A DNA stretch of 49,117 nucleotides from Chitinophagales bacterium (GCA_015654595.1 JAATGQ010000054.1:1-49117); one strand, 5' to 3'; positions 8,345-17,246 are shown, counted from the stretch's first letter. Made by a program: numbers and translations. The notes: a model not told the origin generated them from the sequence alone.

Positions 8345-9010
8345 TTATTTCTCAAAAACCACGGTATCCGGCGAAGCGCCAAGCGATACCAGTACATCGT
8401 TGATCTCTTTTATCATCGGGTCTGGTCCGCAGATATAAAAAGGCTGTTTGAAATCCTTTATGTGTTGTTGCAGGAAAGCCCGGTCAATATGCTGATGCAG
8501 ATAGCCCGGCGCCTTTTCGTGCGTAGTGGTAAAGATGGCTTTGTCCCCAAGGATATTCTTTAATTCCTCTTCTTCGATGACGTCATCGGCTGTTTTATTG
8601 GAAAAGAAAAGCGTGTTTCCTGCCGTCACGTTATCCTTGTGAAGCTGGCGAAAGATCGCCAGAAATGGAGTGATCCCCGCGCCGCCCGCGATAAAGACAC
8701 CGGGCCCCTTATATTCGATAGCGCCCCAGACATCCCGCACGATCACCTCGTCTCCCGGGACCAGCCGATGCAGCAGGTCCGTAACCCCATGGTGGTCGGG
8801 ATACCGCTTGATCGTGAACTGCAAAAAGTTGTCATCGTTAAGCCCTGTAAACGTAAAAGGCCGCTTCTCCTCTTTCCACTCCGGCTGATTGATCGAAAAA
8901 TCGGTTGCCTGTCCGGGATGAAAGGTATATCCGGCCGGCTTTTCAAACCGGAACTGCTTTACGTCATGCGTCACCTGTCTTGTCTCGAGTAGCTTAACAA
9001 TGTAGTCCAT
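8345..9010 (-). CDS. FAD/NAD(P)-binding oxidoreductase of the ferredoxin-NADP+ reductase superfamily
   Basis: This 221-residue soluble flavoprotein has an FAD-binding barrel with the KRPFTF motif (RxxT/S-F type) and HPGQATDFSI. Its NAD(P)-binding domain has FIAGGAGITPFLAIF and the terminal YICGPDPMIKEI signature. It lacks a 2Fe-2S domain, so it resembles stand-alone flavodoxin/ferredoxin reductases or the reductase module of CDP-6-deoxy-L-threo-D-glycero-4-hexulose reductase-like proteins. The start at 9010 is chosen because the protein then begins directly with the first barrel strand (MDYIVKLLETRQV); a further start 39 bases upstream is possible. It sits alone between the CoA-transferase operon and a metallo-hydrolase gene, with a gap on both sides. 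Its redox partner is unknown. Confidence 0.87.
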   Translation of the reverse strand: MDYIVKLLETRQVTHDVKQFRFEKPAGYTFHPGQATDFSINQPEWKEEKRPFTFTGLNDDNFLQFTIKRYPDHHGVTDLLHRLVPGDEVIVRDVWGAIEYKGPGVFIAGGAGITPFLAIFRQLHKDNVTAGNTLFFSNKTADDVIEEEELKNILGDKAIFTTTHEKAPGYLHQHIDRAFLQQHIKDFKQPFYICGPDPMIKEINDVLVSLGASPDTVVFEK

Positions 9011-9108
9011 ATGCTGATGTTTTATCGTTGCTTCGCCTGTCTTGCACATCGTGTTTATGCCGGTCTCATTTTACGCATCCCGGCCATCGCGTTCCCGCCA
9101 GCCGCCCG

Positions 9109-10176
9109 TTATGCGCCTTCTTCCCACCAGGCTTTGCTTTTAAACGGCTTGCCCAGCTCTATCACCTCTCCGATCCTTGGCGTCACCAAGGGCACTCCTG
9201 CTTTCTCTGCGGCAATTTTCAGCCGCCGGATCGGCTCATTCCATGGATGCAGAGCAAGCGAAAACTTTGCCCAATGCACCGGCAGCAATTGCCGTGCCTC
9301 TAAGTCCAGTGCAGCCTGTGCCGTCTGCTCCGGAAACATGTGGATGTAGGGCCAGTGCACGCCATACTGCCCGCATTCCAATATAGCCAGGTCAAAGGGG
9401 CCAAAACGCTCGCCAATCTGCCTGAAATGTTCTCCATATCCCGAGTCCCCGCCCAGGAATATCTTCGACTTCCCAAACTCCAATACAAAAGATGACCAGA
9501 CTGTCGTATTTCGTTTAAAATTTCTACCCGAAAAATGTCTCGCCGGCGTAGCAGTCAACATACCCCCAGCCGCCGTATCCGGCTTTCCATCTGATCCAAA
9601 CCTTGTACTTTCCCACCAATCCAGTTCTGTGATCTGCTCTGCCGGTATTCCCCAGGATTCGAGGTGTGAACCAACTCCAAGCGAGGTATAGAAATGCCCT
9701 ACCCGGTTCTTCAAACGTAAAATGGTCCGGTAGTCGAGGTGATCATAGTGATCATGCGTCAAAACGACCATCTCGATAAAGTCCGGAAGCTGTTCAGTCC
9801 CATAAGCATCTGTTCCGGCAAAGGCCTTCGCAAAAAAGGATACCGGCGCCGCATTCGGACTAAAGACCGGGTCTACCAGCAAATGCATGCCCTCCATTTT
9901 CAACAGATAGGAAGAATGCCCAAACCAGACCAGCTGTATCCCCTGTGAAGGCAACGCTTTCAGATCCGTCCGCACTGTAGGTATGGGATGAGGCGGGACG
10001 TTGTCCTTCGGCTTGTTCATAAACTCCTTCAACATTTTGAAAAAGCCCGCGTCTTGCAGCGAGACGTCGGTCGGTTCGGGGTTCTGTACCGTCTCGTTGC
10101 TATAGTGAGCAGACTTCCGAAGCCGCTCTAATCGCGGTCCGGCCGGCATCTTGCCAAAAGCAGGGAATAGTTTCAT
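9109..10176 (-). CDS. MBL-fold metallo-hydrolase, UlaG/NAPE-PLD-like
   Basis: This metallo-beta-lactamase-fold hydrolase of about 355 residues binds two metals through THDHYDHLD (about residues 140-148). Further ligands are ARHFSGR, LGGDSGYG and LPVHWAKF, which supply the remaining His/Asp positions. The segment VWFGHSSYLLKMEG and the overall order match the UlaG/NAPE-phospholipase D branch (COG2220) rather than antibiotic-hydrolysing lactamases. No clear signal peptide is present, so cytoplasmic location is likely. The ATG at 10176 is preferred over an in-frame TTG 15 bases upstream. The gene lies 27 bases downstream of the broken beta-lactamase-family gene on the same strand. Substrate unknown: phosphodiesterase or lactonase activity are both possible for the group. 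Confidence 0.88.
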   Translation of the reverse strand: MKLFPAFGKMPAGPRLERLRKSAHYSNETVQNPEPTDVSLQDAGFFKMLKEFMNKPKDNVPPHPIPTVRTDLKALPSQGIQLVWFGHSSYLLKMEGMHLLVDPVFSPNAAPVSFFAKAFAGTDAYGTEQLPDFIEMVVLTHDHYDHLDYRTILRLKNRVGHFYTSLGVGSHLESWGIPAEQITELDWWESTRFGSDGKPDTAAGGMLTATPARHFSGRNFKRNTTVWSSFVLEFGKSKIFLGGDSGYGEHFRQIGERFGPFDLAILECGQYGVHWPYIHMFPEQTAQAALDLEARQLLPVHWAKFSLALHPWNEPIRRLKIAAEKAGVPLVTPRIGEVIELGKPFKSKAWWEEGA

Positions 10177-10203
10177 GCCCGATAAAGACAATTAAGGTCA
10201 GTT

Positions 10204-11552
10204 TTAGTTCTCCAGACTGGAATAAATAATCTGTTCCAGCTTATGACTCAGATCGCCGTGGCTGTTTGGGGTCTGCTGCGTCATGATCAGGCCCACCAGT
10301 TTAGCCTTGGGGTCTACCCAATACTCTGTTCCAAAGAATCCGCCCCAGGCAAAGGTCCCTTCGTTACGGACATCGCGGGCTGCCGACTTAGCGCTCGTGA
10401 TTCCAAAGCTCAGCCCAAAGTTGTCCTCGCCATTATAGAGAAAAGGCAGCTGCGGACTCGTCATCAGTTCTACGGTCCTTGTCCCCAGTATCCGCACCCC
10501 ATTGTATACGCCGCCATTCAGAGTGTTTGTAAAAAGATCGCATAGTCCCAGGCCGTCGAAGTCAAACCCGCCCCTCCGGAAAAGTAATGTTTCTTATCCA
10601 GCGGATACATCGGGTCCACTCCCATCTTCTCCTTTGTCCAGCGGATAACACGATGCACAGAATCTTCGGTATACACCGCCGCCAGCCTTCCCGCTTTCGA
10701 AGCCGGCACATTGAAATAAGTATCCTTCATGCCTAAGGGCCGGAAGAGATGCGCATCGAGATAGTTTTCCAGCGTCATTCCGCTGATCTCTTCCACCAGA
10801 CAGCCGATGACATCGATACCCAGGCTATAGGTCCACCTTTCACCTGGCTGATGGACCAGCGGTAAAGCGGCCAGCGCGTCTATCCTCTCCCGCAGGTTAT
10901 CCGGGATATTCCCCAAACCCGATGGGATACCGGCTTTCGCATAGATGGCCCGCATCTCCTTTGACCCGATAGACGGATAATCCAATCCGGATGTATGCGT
11001 AAAAAGATCGCGGAAGGTGATCGGGCGGTTAATCGGAACCGTTGTATAAGAAGTATCCGCGGCAGTAAACTTATCGAGCACGCGCGTTTTTCCAAAAGCC
11101 GGCAGGAAGTCCGCGATGGGCTCATCCAGCATAAACTTACCCTGTTCGAACAACTGCATCAGCGCTACGCTGACAATCGCCTTTGTCTGTGAAGCGATCC
11201 GAAACAGTTCATCTTTTTCCATCGGCCTGTGCGCCTCTGCATCAGCAAAGCCATATCCCTTATACTGTACAACATGCCCGTCCTTGATGACCATCGTAAC
11301 TGCGCCTTTTACCCAACCTTTATTCAGGTAGTCGTTCACCAGCGTATCTATCCTGTTCAGACGCGAGTAATCCACGTTCCTCACAGGACCGTCGACAGAA
11401 ATCGTTTGAGCAGAAGAAGACGTACAAAGGATGAACAGCAGTAAACCGGCAAAGCAGCATGGGAGGATTGTAGCAGACGCTAAAGAGTATCTTCTCCCAC
11501 GCTGGCGGCTCGAACCCAAAGACGCCGCCGGACAGGCATTAGTATTTTTCAT
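10204..11552 (-). pseudogene. Serine beta-lactamase/penicillin-binding-like hydrolase, disrupted by a one-base frameshift
   Basis: The N-terminal 344 codons (11552 down to 10518) encode a periplasmic class-C-like hydrolase. It has a hydrophobic signal segment ending in SSAQT, the SxxK motif S121-QTK in FRIASQTKAIVS, a GLDYPSIG region after FTHTSG, a YSLGIDV segment at the YxN position, and GGAGLTSTAWDYAIFL. Reading then hits TGA at 10518-10520. The continuation, LNGGVYNGVRILGTRTVELM and onward to SSLEN, lies in the adjacent minus frame and ends at 10204. Inserting a single base near 10519-10522 restores one uninterrupted product of about 449 residues. Either the gene is inactive through a one-base deletion, or the assembly lost a base. 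The catalytic Ser/Lys lies before the lesion; the C-terminal strands lie after it. Confidence 0.85.
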
Positions 11553-11617
11553 AATGGCATTTATTTACAGAAAGATAAAACTATTTTCGATCAATCCTGA
11601 CTATCTTCGCGCCTTGC

Positions 11618-13411
11618 ATGCGACTCCTGGTTGTATTTAGTTGTTGTGTAGGGATAATAATCTCCCCGACGCTTATGCTACGGCCTGTACGTCCCAAAGG
11701 TGTACAGGCCGCCATGGAGTACTTTACCGCGCAGTCCTTCAACTTTGCCCGCAGCTGTACCGCCTTAAAAAAGGCCGTCGAAACACATCAATCCATCGAT
11801 GCAATCCGGCTCAGACTTGCCCAGTCCCGGCTCGACTACAAACGGATAGAATCTTTTCTCGAGTACTTCTTTCGCAGCAGCAGCACTATCTATAACCGGC
11901 CTCCGAAATTCGAAGCCGACGAACCGGATATGGAATACCAGTCTCCCGTCGGAATGCAGGTTATCGAAGCGATCCTCTATGACAAACATCCTGACTACAA
12001 AGCCCTGCTGCAGCAGGTTCAAGCCGTCGAAAGCTCTGCCTCCGACCTGCCCGCACTACTTTACGATTTTAAAGGCGAAGACAACCAGCTGCTGGAAAGC
12101 CTTCGTATAGAACTGGTCCGGATCATCGCACTGGACATCACCGGCTATGAAGCGCCGCTGCTGAAAACCGGTATTGCCGAGTCACAAGCTGCGCTTCAAT
12201 CGTTTGCTCAACAAATCTCGCCTTATCTCGACAAAAGCCCGCTGGCCGATAGTCTCCAAACCACTCTCGATAAAGCGATCCGCCTTGCAGCCGGCCCCTT
12301 CGATCGATTCGATCGCGTCGCCTTTCTGCAGACCGCCATGCTGCCGCTACAACGTCAGCTTGGCGCATTCATCCGCCAGCACAACCTTCAATTAAACACC
12401 AATAAGCTTTTAAACTACGAGGCCGACAATCTCTTTAGCCCCGATGCGCTTCGCGCTATCGGTCCGTATACAGGAATAGACGCTGGCTCAGGAGCACGGA
12501 CAAGCTCTTCAACCGAAGCCATGCTCAACACAGCCATCCCGACCGCATCCAACACGGCCCTTATTGCTCTTGGCAAACAGCTGTTCTCCGATGCTTCTCT
12601 TTCGGGCAACGGCGCAAGGAGCTGCGCCACCTGTCACGATCCCGGAAAAATGTTCAACGATCAGCTATCGACCTCTATGGCCTTAGATGGACATCACCAT
12701 CTCGATCGCAATACCCCATCCTTACTCTACAGCGCCTTTCAATACCGCCTCTTCTGGGATGGACATGCCAATACGCTGGAACAGCAGATCCAAACAGTGC
12801 TCTATGATCAACAGGAGATGAATGCCGACAGCGCCGCTATCGCCCGAAAAGGAGGAACCGACTCCATAGCCCGCTCTATAGCTGCTTATCTCAGGACGCT
12901 TCATCCCATGAACTCCCCTTTTGATCATTATCTACTGGGACAGGGCAGACCGCTCACCAGCCGTGAGATCAACGGCGCCAACCTTTTCCTTGGAAAAGCA
13001 CAATGCGCTACCTGTCACTTCGCCCCTTTGTTCAATGGTCTTATCCCACCCGACTATGCACTCACCGAATTCGAAGTACTCGGAACCACGAAGACAAGCG
13101 ATTTCCGCCATCCTAAGCTAAGCCCAGACTCCGGCAGATACAAAGTGTACTCTCATGACTTTTATCTCAGCGCGTTTAAAACGCCCACCGTTAGAAATGC
13201 TGCTGTCACCTTCCCTTATATGCATAATGGCTCCCTGCAAACCCTTCCACAGCTGATAGAATTCTACAACAAAGGGGGCGGACAGGGACTAGGACTCAAC
13301 GTGCCCGATCAAACACTATCCCCCGCTGCATTACACCTTTCCAAACACGAAGAGCAAGACATCATCCTTTTCCTGAATACGTTAACGGACAGCTTAAATG
13401 TATCACCTTAA
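11618..13411 (+). CDS. Di-heme cytochrome c peroxidase (CcpA/MauG family) with a long N-terminal helical domain
   Basis: This periplasmic protein has 597 residues, longer than the roughly 330-380 of classical di-heme peroxidases. The C-terminal half carries two heme c attachment sites, CATCH at residues 336-340 and again at 463-467. It also has peroxidase-family sequences such as GKQLFSDASLSGNG, RNTPSLLYSAF, LFWDGHANTLEQQ, FKTPTVRNAA and FPYMHNGSLQTL. The N-terminal half (about residues 30-290) is Gln/Leu/Ala-rich and looks wholly helical, like the imelysin-type domain sometimes found in such Bacteroidota proteins; that assignment is tentative. The first 20 residues can serve as a membrane signal. 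A -7-like box TATCTTCG lies at 11602-11609, only 8 bases before the ATG. The gene diverges from the broken beta-lactamase-family gene. Confidence 0.9.
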   Translation: MRLLVVFSCCVGIIISPTLMLRPVRPKGVQAAMEYFTAQSFNFARSCTALKKAVETHQSIDAIRLRLAQSRLDYKRIESFLEYFFRSSSTIYNRPPKFEADEPDMEYQSPVGMQVIEAILYDKHPDYKALLQQVQAVESSASDLPALLYDFKGEDNQLLESLRIELVRIIALDITGYEAPLLKTGIAESQAALQSFAQQISPYLDKSPLADSLQTTLDKAIRLAAGPFDRFDRVAFLQTAMLPLQRQLGAFIRQHNLQLNTNKLLNYEADNLFSPDALRAIGPYTGIDAGSGARTSSSTEAMLNTAIPTASNTALIALGKQLFSDASLSGNGARSCATCHDPGKMFNDQLSTSMALDGHHHLDRNTPSLLYSAFQYRLFWDGHANTLEQQIQTVLYDQQEMNADSAAIARKGGTDSIARSIAAYLRTLHPMNSPFDHYLLGQGRPLTSREINGANLFLGKAQCATCHFAPLFNGLIPPDYALTEFEVLGTTKTSDFRHPKLSPDSGRYKVYSHDFYLSAFKTPTVRNAAVTFPYMHNGSLQTLPQLIEFYNKGGGQGLGLNVPDQTLSPAALHLSKHEEQDIILFLNTLTDSLNVSP

Positions 13412-13445
13412 CATTAACTTAATATTGCGGCCTTAATTTAGCCCG

Positions 13446-14837
13446 ATGCAAAAATTAGTAGCCCTTTTCACCGCTCTGACGCTCTTTGTTTCGCTTGCTT
13501 CAGCCCAGCGTCCTCAGGCAGCTCTTTTAAGAGGCCCCTATCTTCAGGCCGCAACACCAAATAGTATTGTACTCCGATGGAGGACCGATGTCCTGGTACG
13601 CGGTATCGTTCATTATGGCACTGATCGAAGTCATCTCGACCACGTCACCCAGGATACCGTTCTTGTCACCGAACACAAGGTTAAACTGGAAAACCTCACT
13701 GCCGGAACACGTTATTACTATATGATCGGCGCCTTCAAAGATACGTTGATGAATGGTCCCGACAACTACTTCGAAACGCTTCCCGCATCCGGTACGGAGA
13801 TCCTCTTCCGCATCGCCGCTGTCGGCGACTGCGGCAACAACTCCGTCAACCAACGGAGCGTCCGCGACGCGCTGGTCAACTATCTCGGGGGCAACTATCT
13901 CAACGCCTGGATACTGCTTGGCGACAACGCTTATGGCACCGGCCGCGACGCAGAGTTCCAGTCCAATTTCTTTAATATCTACAAGAATACGCTGCTGCCA
14001 AAATATCCGCTTTATCCAACACCTGGGAACCACGACTACTACGATGGGGACTCCTCCCAGGAAAAGGTACAGCACACGCACCAGGTTGCCTATTACCAGA
14101 ACTTCACGATGCCGATCAATGGCGAAGCCGGCGGCGTTGCTTCTCATAATCCAGCCTACTACTCGTTTGACATCGGCAATGTCCACTTCCTTTCGCTCGA
14201 CTCCTACGGAATAGAAGAAGACAAATACCGGATGTCCGATACGCTGGGTCCCCAGGTCGAATGGGTCAAAAAAGATCTCGAAGCCTATGGCCATAGAGGA
14301 TGGATCATCGCCTACTGGCATCACCCTCCGTATACAATGGGATCGCATAATTCCGATAAGACCGACGAGCTGATCGCCATCCGCGAAAACTTTATCCGTA
14401 TCCTCGAGCGTTATGGAGTAGACCTTATTCTCTGCGGACATAGTCACGACTATGAAAGGGGCCGTATGATCAAAGGTTATTATGGCATGGAAGCCGACTA
14501 TTCGCCAAAGTATGAGCTCAGTCATTCTTCCGGGCTCAACGATGGCAGTCCCAATTCCAGCCCTTATATAAAGGACTCTGCCGACGGCTATCAAGGGACG
14601 GTCTATGTCGTCAGCGGAAGTGCCGGCCAGCTTGGCGGCAAACAAACCACCTGGCCCCACGACGCCCTCCCCTATGCCGATGTCACGCACGGCGGCTGCG
14701 GCATGCTCGAGATACAAGGCAATCGCCTGGACTGGAAATGGATCTGTGCCGACGGCCAGATCCGTGATCATTTTACGATGCTTAGAAATGTGCCCCCTGC
14801 TAAAAGCAAAGGCAAGAAAAACAAGGTCACCCAATAG
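13446..14837 (+). CDS. Secreted purple acid phosphatase-like metallophosphoesterase with N-terminal fibronectin-like domain
   Basis: This 463-residue protein has a signal peptide (cleavage after SLASA). A fibronectin-III-like domain follows at about residues 25-112 (PYLQAATPNSIVLRWRTD), as in purple acid phosphatases. The calcineurin-like metal-binding blocks come in order: AVGDCG (Asp128), LLGDNAYG (Asp160), PTPGNHDYYD (Asn195-His196), AYWHHPPY and LCGHSHDYERG. The binuclear site is therefore complete, and phosphomonoesterase activity outside the cytoplasm is expected. The C-terminal tail is Lys-rich. It starts 34 bases after the cytochrome c peroxidase stop, preceded by TAATTTAG at 13433-13440, a possible weak short-leader -7 box. 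A terminator follows at 14864. Co-expression with the peroxidase is possible. Confidence 0.9.
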   Translation: MQKLVALFTALTLFVSLASAQRPQAALLRGPYLQAATPNSIVLRWRTDVLVRGIVHYGTDRSHLDHVTQDTVLVTEHKVKLENLTAGTRYYYMIGAFKDTLMNGPDNYFETLPASGTEILFRIAAVGDCGNNSVNQRSVRDALVNYLGGNYLNAWILLGDNAYGTGRDAEFQSNFFNIYKNTLLPKYPLYPTPGNHDYYDGDSSQEKVQHTHQVAYYQNFTMPINGEAGGVASHNPAYYSFDIGNVHFLSLDSYGIEEDKYRMSDTLGPQVEWVKKDLEAYGHRGWIIAYWHHPPYTMGSHNSDKTDELIAIRENFIRILERYGVDLILCGHSHDYERGRMIKGYYGMEADYSPKYELSHSSGLNDGSPNSSPYIKDSADGYQGTVYVVSGSAGQLGGKQTTWPHDALPYADVTHGGCGMLEIQGNRLDWKWICADGQIRDHFTMLRNVPPAKSKGKKNKVTQ

Positions 14838-14863
14838 AAAATAGAACAACTAAAAACACAAAA

Positions 14864-14891
14864 GCCGTCTCCACTCCTGGGACGGCCTTTC
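14864..14891 (+). terminator. Intrinsic terminator after the phosphatase gene
   Basis: The stem GCCGTC (14864-14869) pairs with GACGGC (14881-14886), with CC/GG extending the stem inward, and is followed by CTTTCT. It lies 27 bases after the phosphatase stop codon and fits a plus-strand terminator, though the T tract is short. Confidence 0.6.
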
Positions 14892-14972
14892 TAATAATGT
14901 GTTCCCAATTATTTAAAGGTATCAGGTAAAGTCTTTTCATAGCCTGACTATATACCGCATCGTTTATAAATG

Positions 14973-14998
14973 CAAGAAGCCGCCTCAAACGAGACGAC
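14973..14998 (-). terminator. Probable terminator after the T9SS cargo gene
   Basis: Read on the minus strand, the eight-base arm at 14998-14991 (GTCGTCTC) pairs fully with 14986-14979 (GAGGCGGC) if G-U pairs are allowed, around a GTTT loop, and is followed by TTCTT. It lies about 25 bases after the stop of the minus-strand T9SS cargo gene and back to back with the plus-strand terminator at 14864. Confidence 0.5.
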
Positions 14999-15023
14999 CT
15001 CTCCTGGCTTTATCTTCTACTGT

Positions 15024-16217
15024 TTATTGTTTCAGAAGCTTAAAGGTCTGCGCTTCGTTTTCTGCATTCTTCAACCGGATGATCAACAACCCTTTCGGCG
15101 CATTTTCCAGGTCGAGACTAGCCTGTGAACCGGCAATCGATCCGGCTTTCAGCGTCTTTCCATCGATTGTCGTTACCGCATAAGCCCAGGTTCCTTCTTC
15201 CTCTCCAAGCCGGATGTTTACGGTATTTACCACAGGGTTAGGATATACGCTGATCGAAGCGGCAACCGCATTGGTGATCTTCTTTACGGAAGAATAGGCA
15301 GCCGTTCCATCGATATCCGTCATCTTCAGCCGGTAATAGTTCGTTGCTACGGGTGCGTTGTCGGTAAACGTATAAGCGTTTGCAGCTTCATATCCCCGCT
15401 GTTCTGCGCTTACTGTGCCGATCGCGTCATAGCTGATGCCATCGGGACTGCGTTCTATCGTAAATCCCTGAACATCGTCTTCGTGTGTCGTAGTCCAGCT
15501 AAGCTGATTCGTGCTGCCAGCCTTTACCGCGTCAAAAGAGGTCAGTCTCAGCGGAAGGGTTACATATCCATCCGTATTGTTGATGATGAGGTTATCTATG
15601 ATCGGCATATTGGCGCCCGTTCCATCCATGATCTGGCCAACCGTTGCGCTTGCGCCAGCGCCGGTCCAGCTAAGGATCGTCTTGCTACCTGTTGTGGGCG
15701 CCTGCCAGCTGCCTACATTTGTACCGTCTGCCGATACTGTAGCGATACCGGTGCTGGCTGCATAAGAATAGTGATAAGTGTGGAAGGCATTATCCGATGG
15801 CAAAGAATACAAACCGTTGAGCGCTACTGTCGAATCAACACCATTTCTCTTAACAAGGAATTTAGCATAAAGCGAACCGCCGCTCATACCAAAGCTGAAA
15901 GTACCCAGCGTAAAGAACACCGCGTCACTTTCCTTGCGTTTGAAATCGATATAAATTTCCAGACTGGGAATTTCATAATAGGAAGCCGGCAGATACATAT
16001 TGATATCATGTGCGCCAGAAGCGCCAGGACTCAACCCTTTTGTTCCATTGGAACCGCCTGTTTCGATCGTCGCATAGGTACTGATACCGGTTGCGTTCGG
16101 TCCATAATCAGCACGGGCAGGGTCAGCATAAGTATCCCAGGTGAATTTGGAAATCAGCTGCGCTTGTGCAGCTACAGAAAGGATCAACAAGGAGAGAAGG
16201 GTATAAAAATGTTTCAT
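15024..16217 (-). CDS. Secreted protein with type IX secretion (T9SS) C-terminal sorting domain
   Basis: The ATG at 16217 gives about 397 residues with a typical signal peptide (MKHFYTLLSLLILSVAAQAQ). An upstream in-frame start at 16271 would bury this signal and is rejected. The middle region (about residues 25-210) is Gly/Ser/Thr-rich and beta-like, resembling a laminin-G/LamG-type jelly roll, but no catalytic motif is seen. From about residue 225 the sequence PLRLTSFDAVKAGSTNQLSW followed by FTIERSPDG and NYYRLKMTDIDG is the linker commonly found before T9SS type A sorting domains. The last 80 residues (ISVYPNPVVNTVNI and GLLIIRLKNAE) are that sorting domain. The protein is exported by T9SS and probably anchored or released at the cell surface. 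Confidence 0.88.
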   Translation of the reverse strand: MKHFYTLLSLLILSVAAQAQLISKFTWDTYADPARADYGPNATGISTYATIETGGSNGTKGLSPGASGAHDINMYLPASYYEIPSLEIYIDFKRKESDAVFFTLGTFSFGMSGGSLYAKFLVKRNGVDSTVALNGLYSLPSDNAFHTYHYSYAASTGIATVSADGTNVGSWQAPTTGSKTILSWTGAGASATVGQIMDGTGANMPIIDNLIINNTDGYVTLPLRLTSFDAVKAGSTNQLSWTTTHEDDVQGFTIERSPDGISYDAIGTVSAEQRGYEAANAYTFTDNAPVATNYYRLKMTDIDGTAAYSSVKKITNAVAASISVYPNPVVNTVNIRLGEEEGTWAYAVTTIDGKTLKAGSIAGSQASLDLENAPKGLLIIRLKNAENEAQTFKLLKQ

Positions 16218-16366
16218 GGGTATTACGGATTCGGATGTATATGGGTAAACTAAGAATATGCCAATAAACATCCTATTGATTTACAATATAATAAATTTTG
16301 GCCTGATTTGAATATTTTTTCAGGGCGGGATAAAAATCCTAAATTGGGAACCACAAACCATATACT

Positions 16367-16696
16367 ATGGCACAACCTGGTCGACTTCCTGCCCTTGCCC
16401 ACCACGTCTTTTTCTGGCTTAAGAATCCTCAGTCTGTCGCCGATAGGGACAAATTGATAGAAGGTTTAGGAACGCTCAAAGGAATCGAAACTATCCAGTC
16501 GATGCATATCGCAATACCCGCATCCACCGAAAAAAGAGAGGTCGTAGATAATAGCTGGTCGGTATCCGAACTGTTCTTTTTCAACGATTTGGAAGGACAG
16601 GCCGTTTACCAGGATCATCCGCTTCATGTAGCTTTTGTAAAAAACTACGGCCACCTCTGGGAGAAAGTGGTCGTGTATGACGCTTTGCAAGCATAA
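16367..16696 (+). CDS. Dabb (stress-responsive alpha/beta barrel) family protein
   Basis: This small cytoplasmic protein of 109 residues has the Dabb pattern: an initial strand with His in LAHHVFFWLKNPQS, a helix, a central strand region around IQSMHIAIPAS, and a closing helix and strand with VYQDHPLHVAFVKNY followed by VVVYDAL. Family members dimerise into ferredoxin-like barrels; some are polyketide cyclases or oxygenase-like, but most are uncharacterised. It is a single-gene unit ending at a strong terminator shared with the convergent FKBP gene. No partner gene hints at a substrate. Confidence 0.85.
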   Translation: MAQPGRLPALAHHVFFWLKNPQSVADRDKLIEGLGTLKGIETIQSMHIAIPASTEKREVVDNSWSVSELFFFNDLEGQAVYQDHPLHVAFVKNYGHLWEKVVVYDALQA

Positions 16697-16700
16697 AAAA

Positions 16701-16731
16701 AACTGGCCGGCAATGCCGGCCAGTTTTTTTT
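16701..16731. terminator. Bidirectional intrinsic terminator between Dabb and FKBP genes
   Basis: A perfect 11-base inverted repeat, AACTGGCCGGC at 16701-16711 and its complement at 16715-16725, encloses a 3-base loop. A runs lie on the left and eight Ts on the right. It serves as terminator for the plus-strand Dabb gene, and its A-rich left side makes it work for the convergent minus-strand FKBP gene too. Confidence 0.92.
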
Positions 16732-16747
16732 ATAGTGTGATGGTTGC

Positions 16748-17182
16748 CTAGCTGATCCCCAGCAACTCCACTTCAAAGATCAAGGTGCTGTTTGGTCCGA
16801 TCTCCGCGCTCACCTGGCGATCGCCATATCCAAGATGCGGGGGAATGAAGAAACGCCATTTGCTGCCTACTGACATCAGCTGCAGTCCTTCTGTCCATCC
16901 TTTGATCACCATGTTTAAAGGAAAGGCAGCCGGCTGGCCGCGCTTCACGCTGCTGTCGAAGACCGTGCCGTCGATCAGCGTGCCATGGTAGTGGCAGGTG
17001 ACCTTGTTGGTGGCAAGCGGTTTTGCACCTGTTCCTTCTGTGATCACCTCATATTGTAATCCGCTGGGCAGGGAGGTCACACCCTTCTTGCTCTTATTGG
17101 CTTCCAAAAACTCCTGTCCCGCTTTCAGATTGGCGGCAGCCTTTTCATTCTTCAGCTGAAAAAGTTTATGTGCTATACCCAT
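16748..17182 (-). CDS. FKBP-type peptidyl-prolyl cis-trans isomerase
   Basis: The enzyme has 144 residues from the ATG at 17182. The first 40 residues form a short helical segment (HKLFQLKNEKAAANLKAGQE and EANKSKKGV) like the linker of Mip/FkpA proteins, and the remainder is a canonical FKBP domain: LPSGLQYEVITEGTGAKP, VTCHYHGTLIDGTVFDSS, FPLNMVIKGWTEGLQLM, FFIPPHLGYG and STLIFEVELLGI. These include the aromatic and Asp residues of the prolyl-binding pocket. No signal peptide is present, so it acts in the cytoplasm as a folding helper. An ATG 15 bases upstream is possible. A well-formed promoter precedes it (17195-17223). It converges on the Dabb gene across a shared terminator. Confidence 0.92.
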   Translation of the reverse strand: MGIAHKLFQLKNEKAAANLKAGQEFLEANKSKKGVTSLPSGLQYEVITEGTGAKPLATNKVTCHYHGTLIDGTVFDSSVKRGQPAAFPLNMVIKGWTEGLQLMSVGSKWRFFIPPHLGYGDRQVSAEIGPNSTLIFEVELLGIS

Positions 17183-17194
17183 TGTATTTTTTTG

Positions 17195-17223
17195 CAAAGG
17201 TAACGTGTTGTGGCCGCATTCAA
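17195..17223 (-). promoter_or_regulatory. Promoter of the FKBP gene (TTG-N18-TACCTTTG)
   Basis: On the minus strand, a -33 TTG at 17223-17221 is followed after 18 bases by TACCTTTG at 17202-17195. This matches the Bacteroidota consensus TTG...TAnnTTTG with normal spacing. Transcription would begin near 17188, a handful of bases before the ATG at 17182. Confidence 0.7.
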
Positions 17224-17242
17224 CAGATTCGGGCTAAATTTG
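17208..17242 (+). promoter_or_regulatory. Probable promoter of the MFS gene (TAAATTTG, near-leaderless)
   Basis: TAAATTTG at 17235-17242 matches TAnnTTTG exactly and ends 4 bases before the ATG at 17247. TTG at 17208-17210 is a possible -33 element with a slightly long 24-base gap. The box interleaves with the divergent FKBP promoter. The resulting mRNA would be leaderless or nearly so. Confidence 0.55.
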
Positions 17243-17246
17243 CCTG

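Noticed and set aside
13527..14849. Long (440-codon) open frame on the minus strand opposite the phosphatase gene
   Set aside because: It is a shadow of the plus-strand phosphatase, whose motifs are complete. The antisense product shows no domain and its composition follows the codon bias of the real gene.
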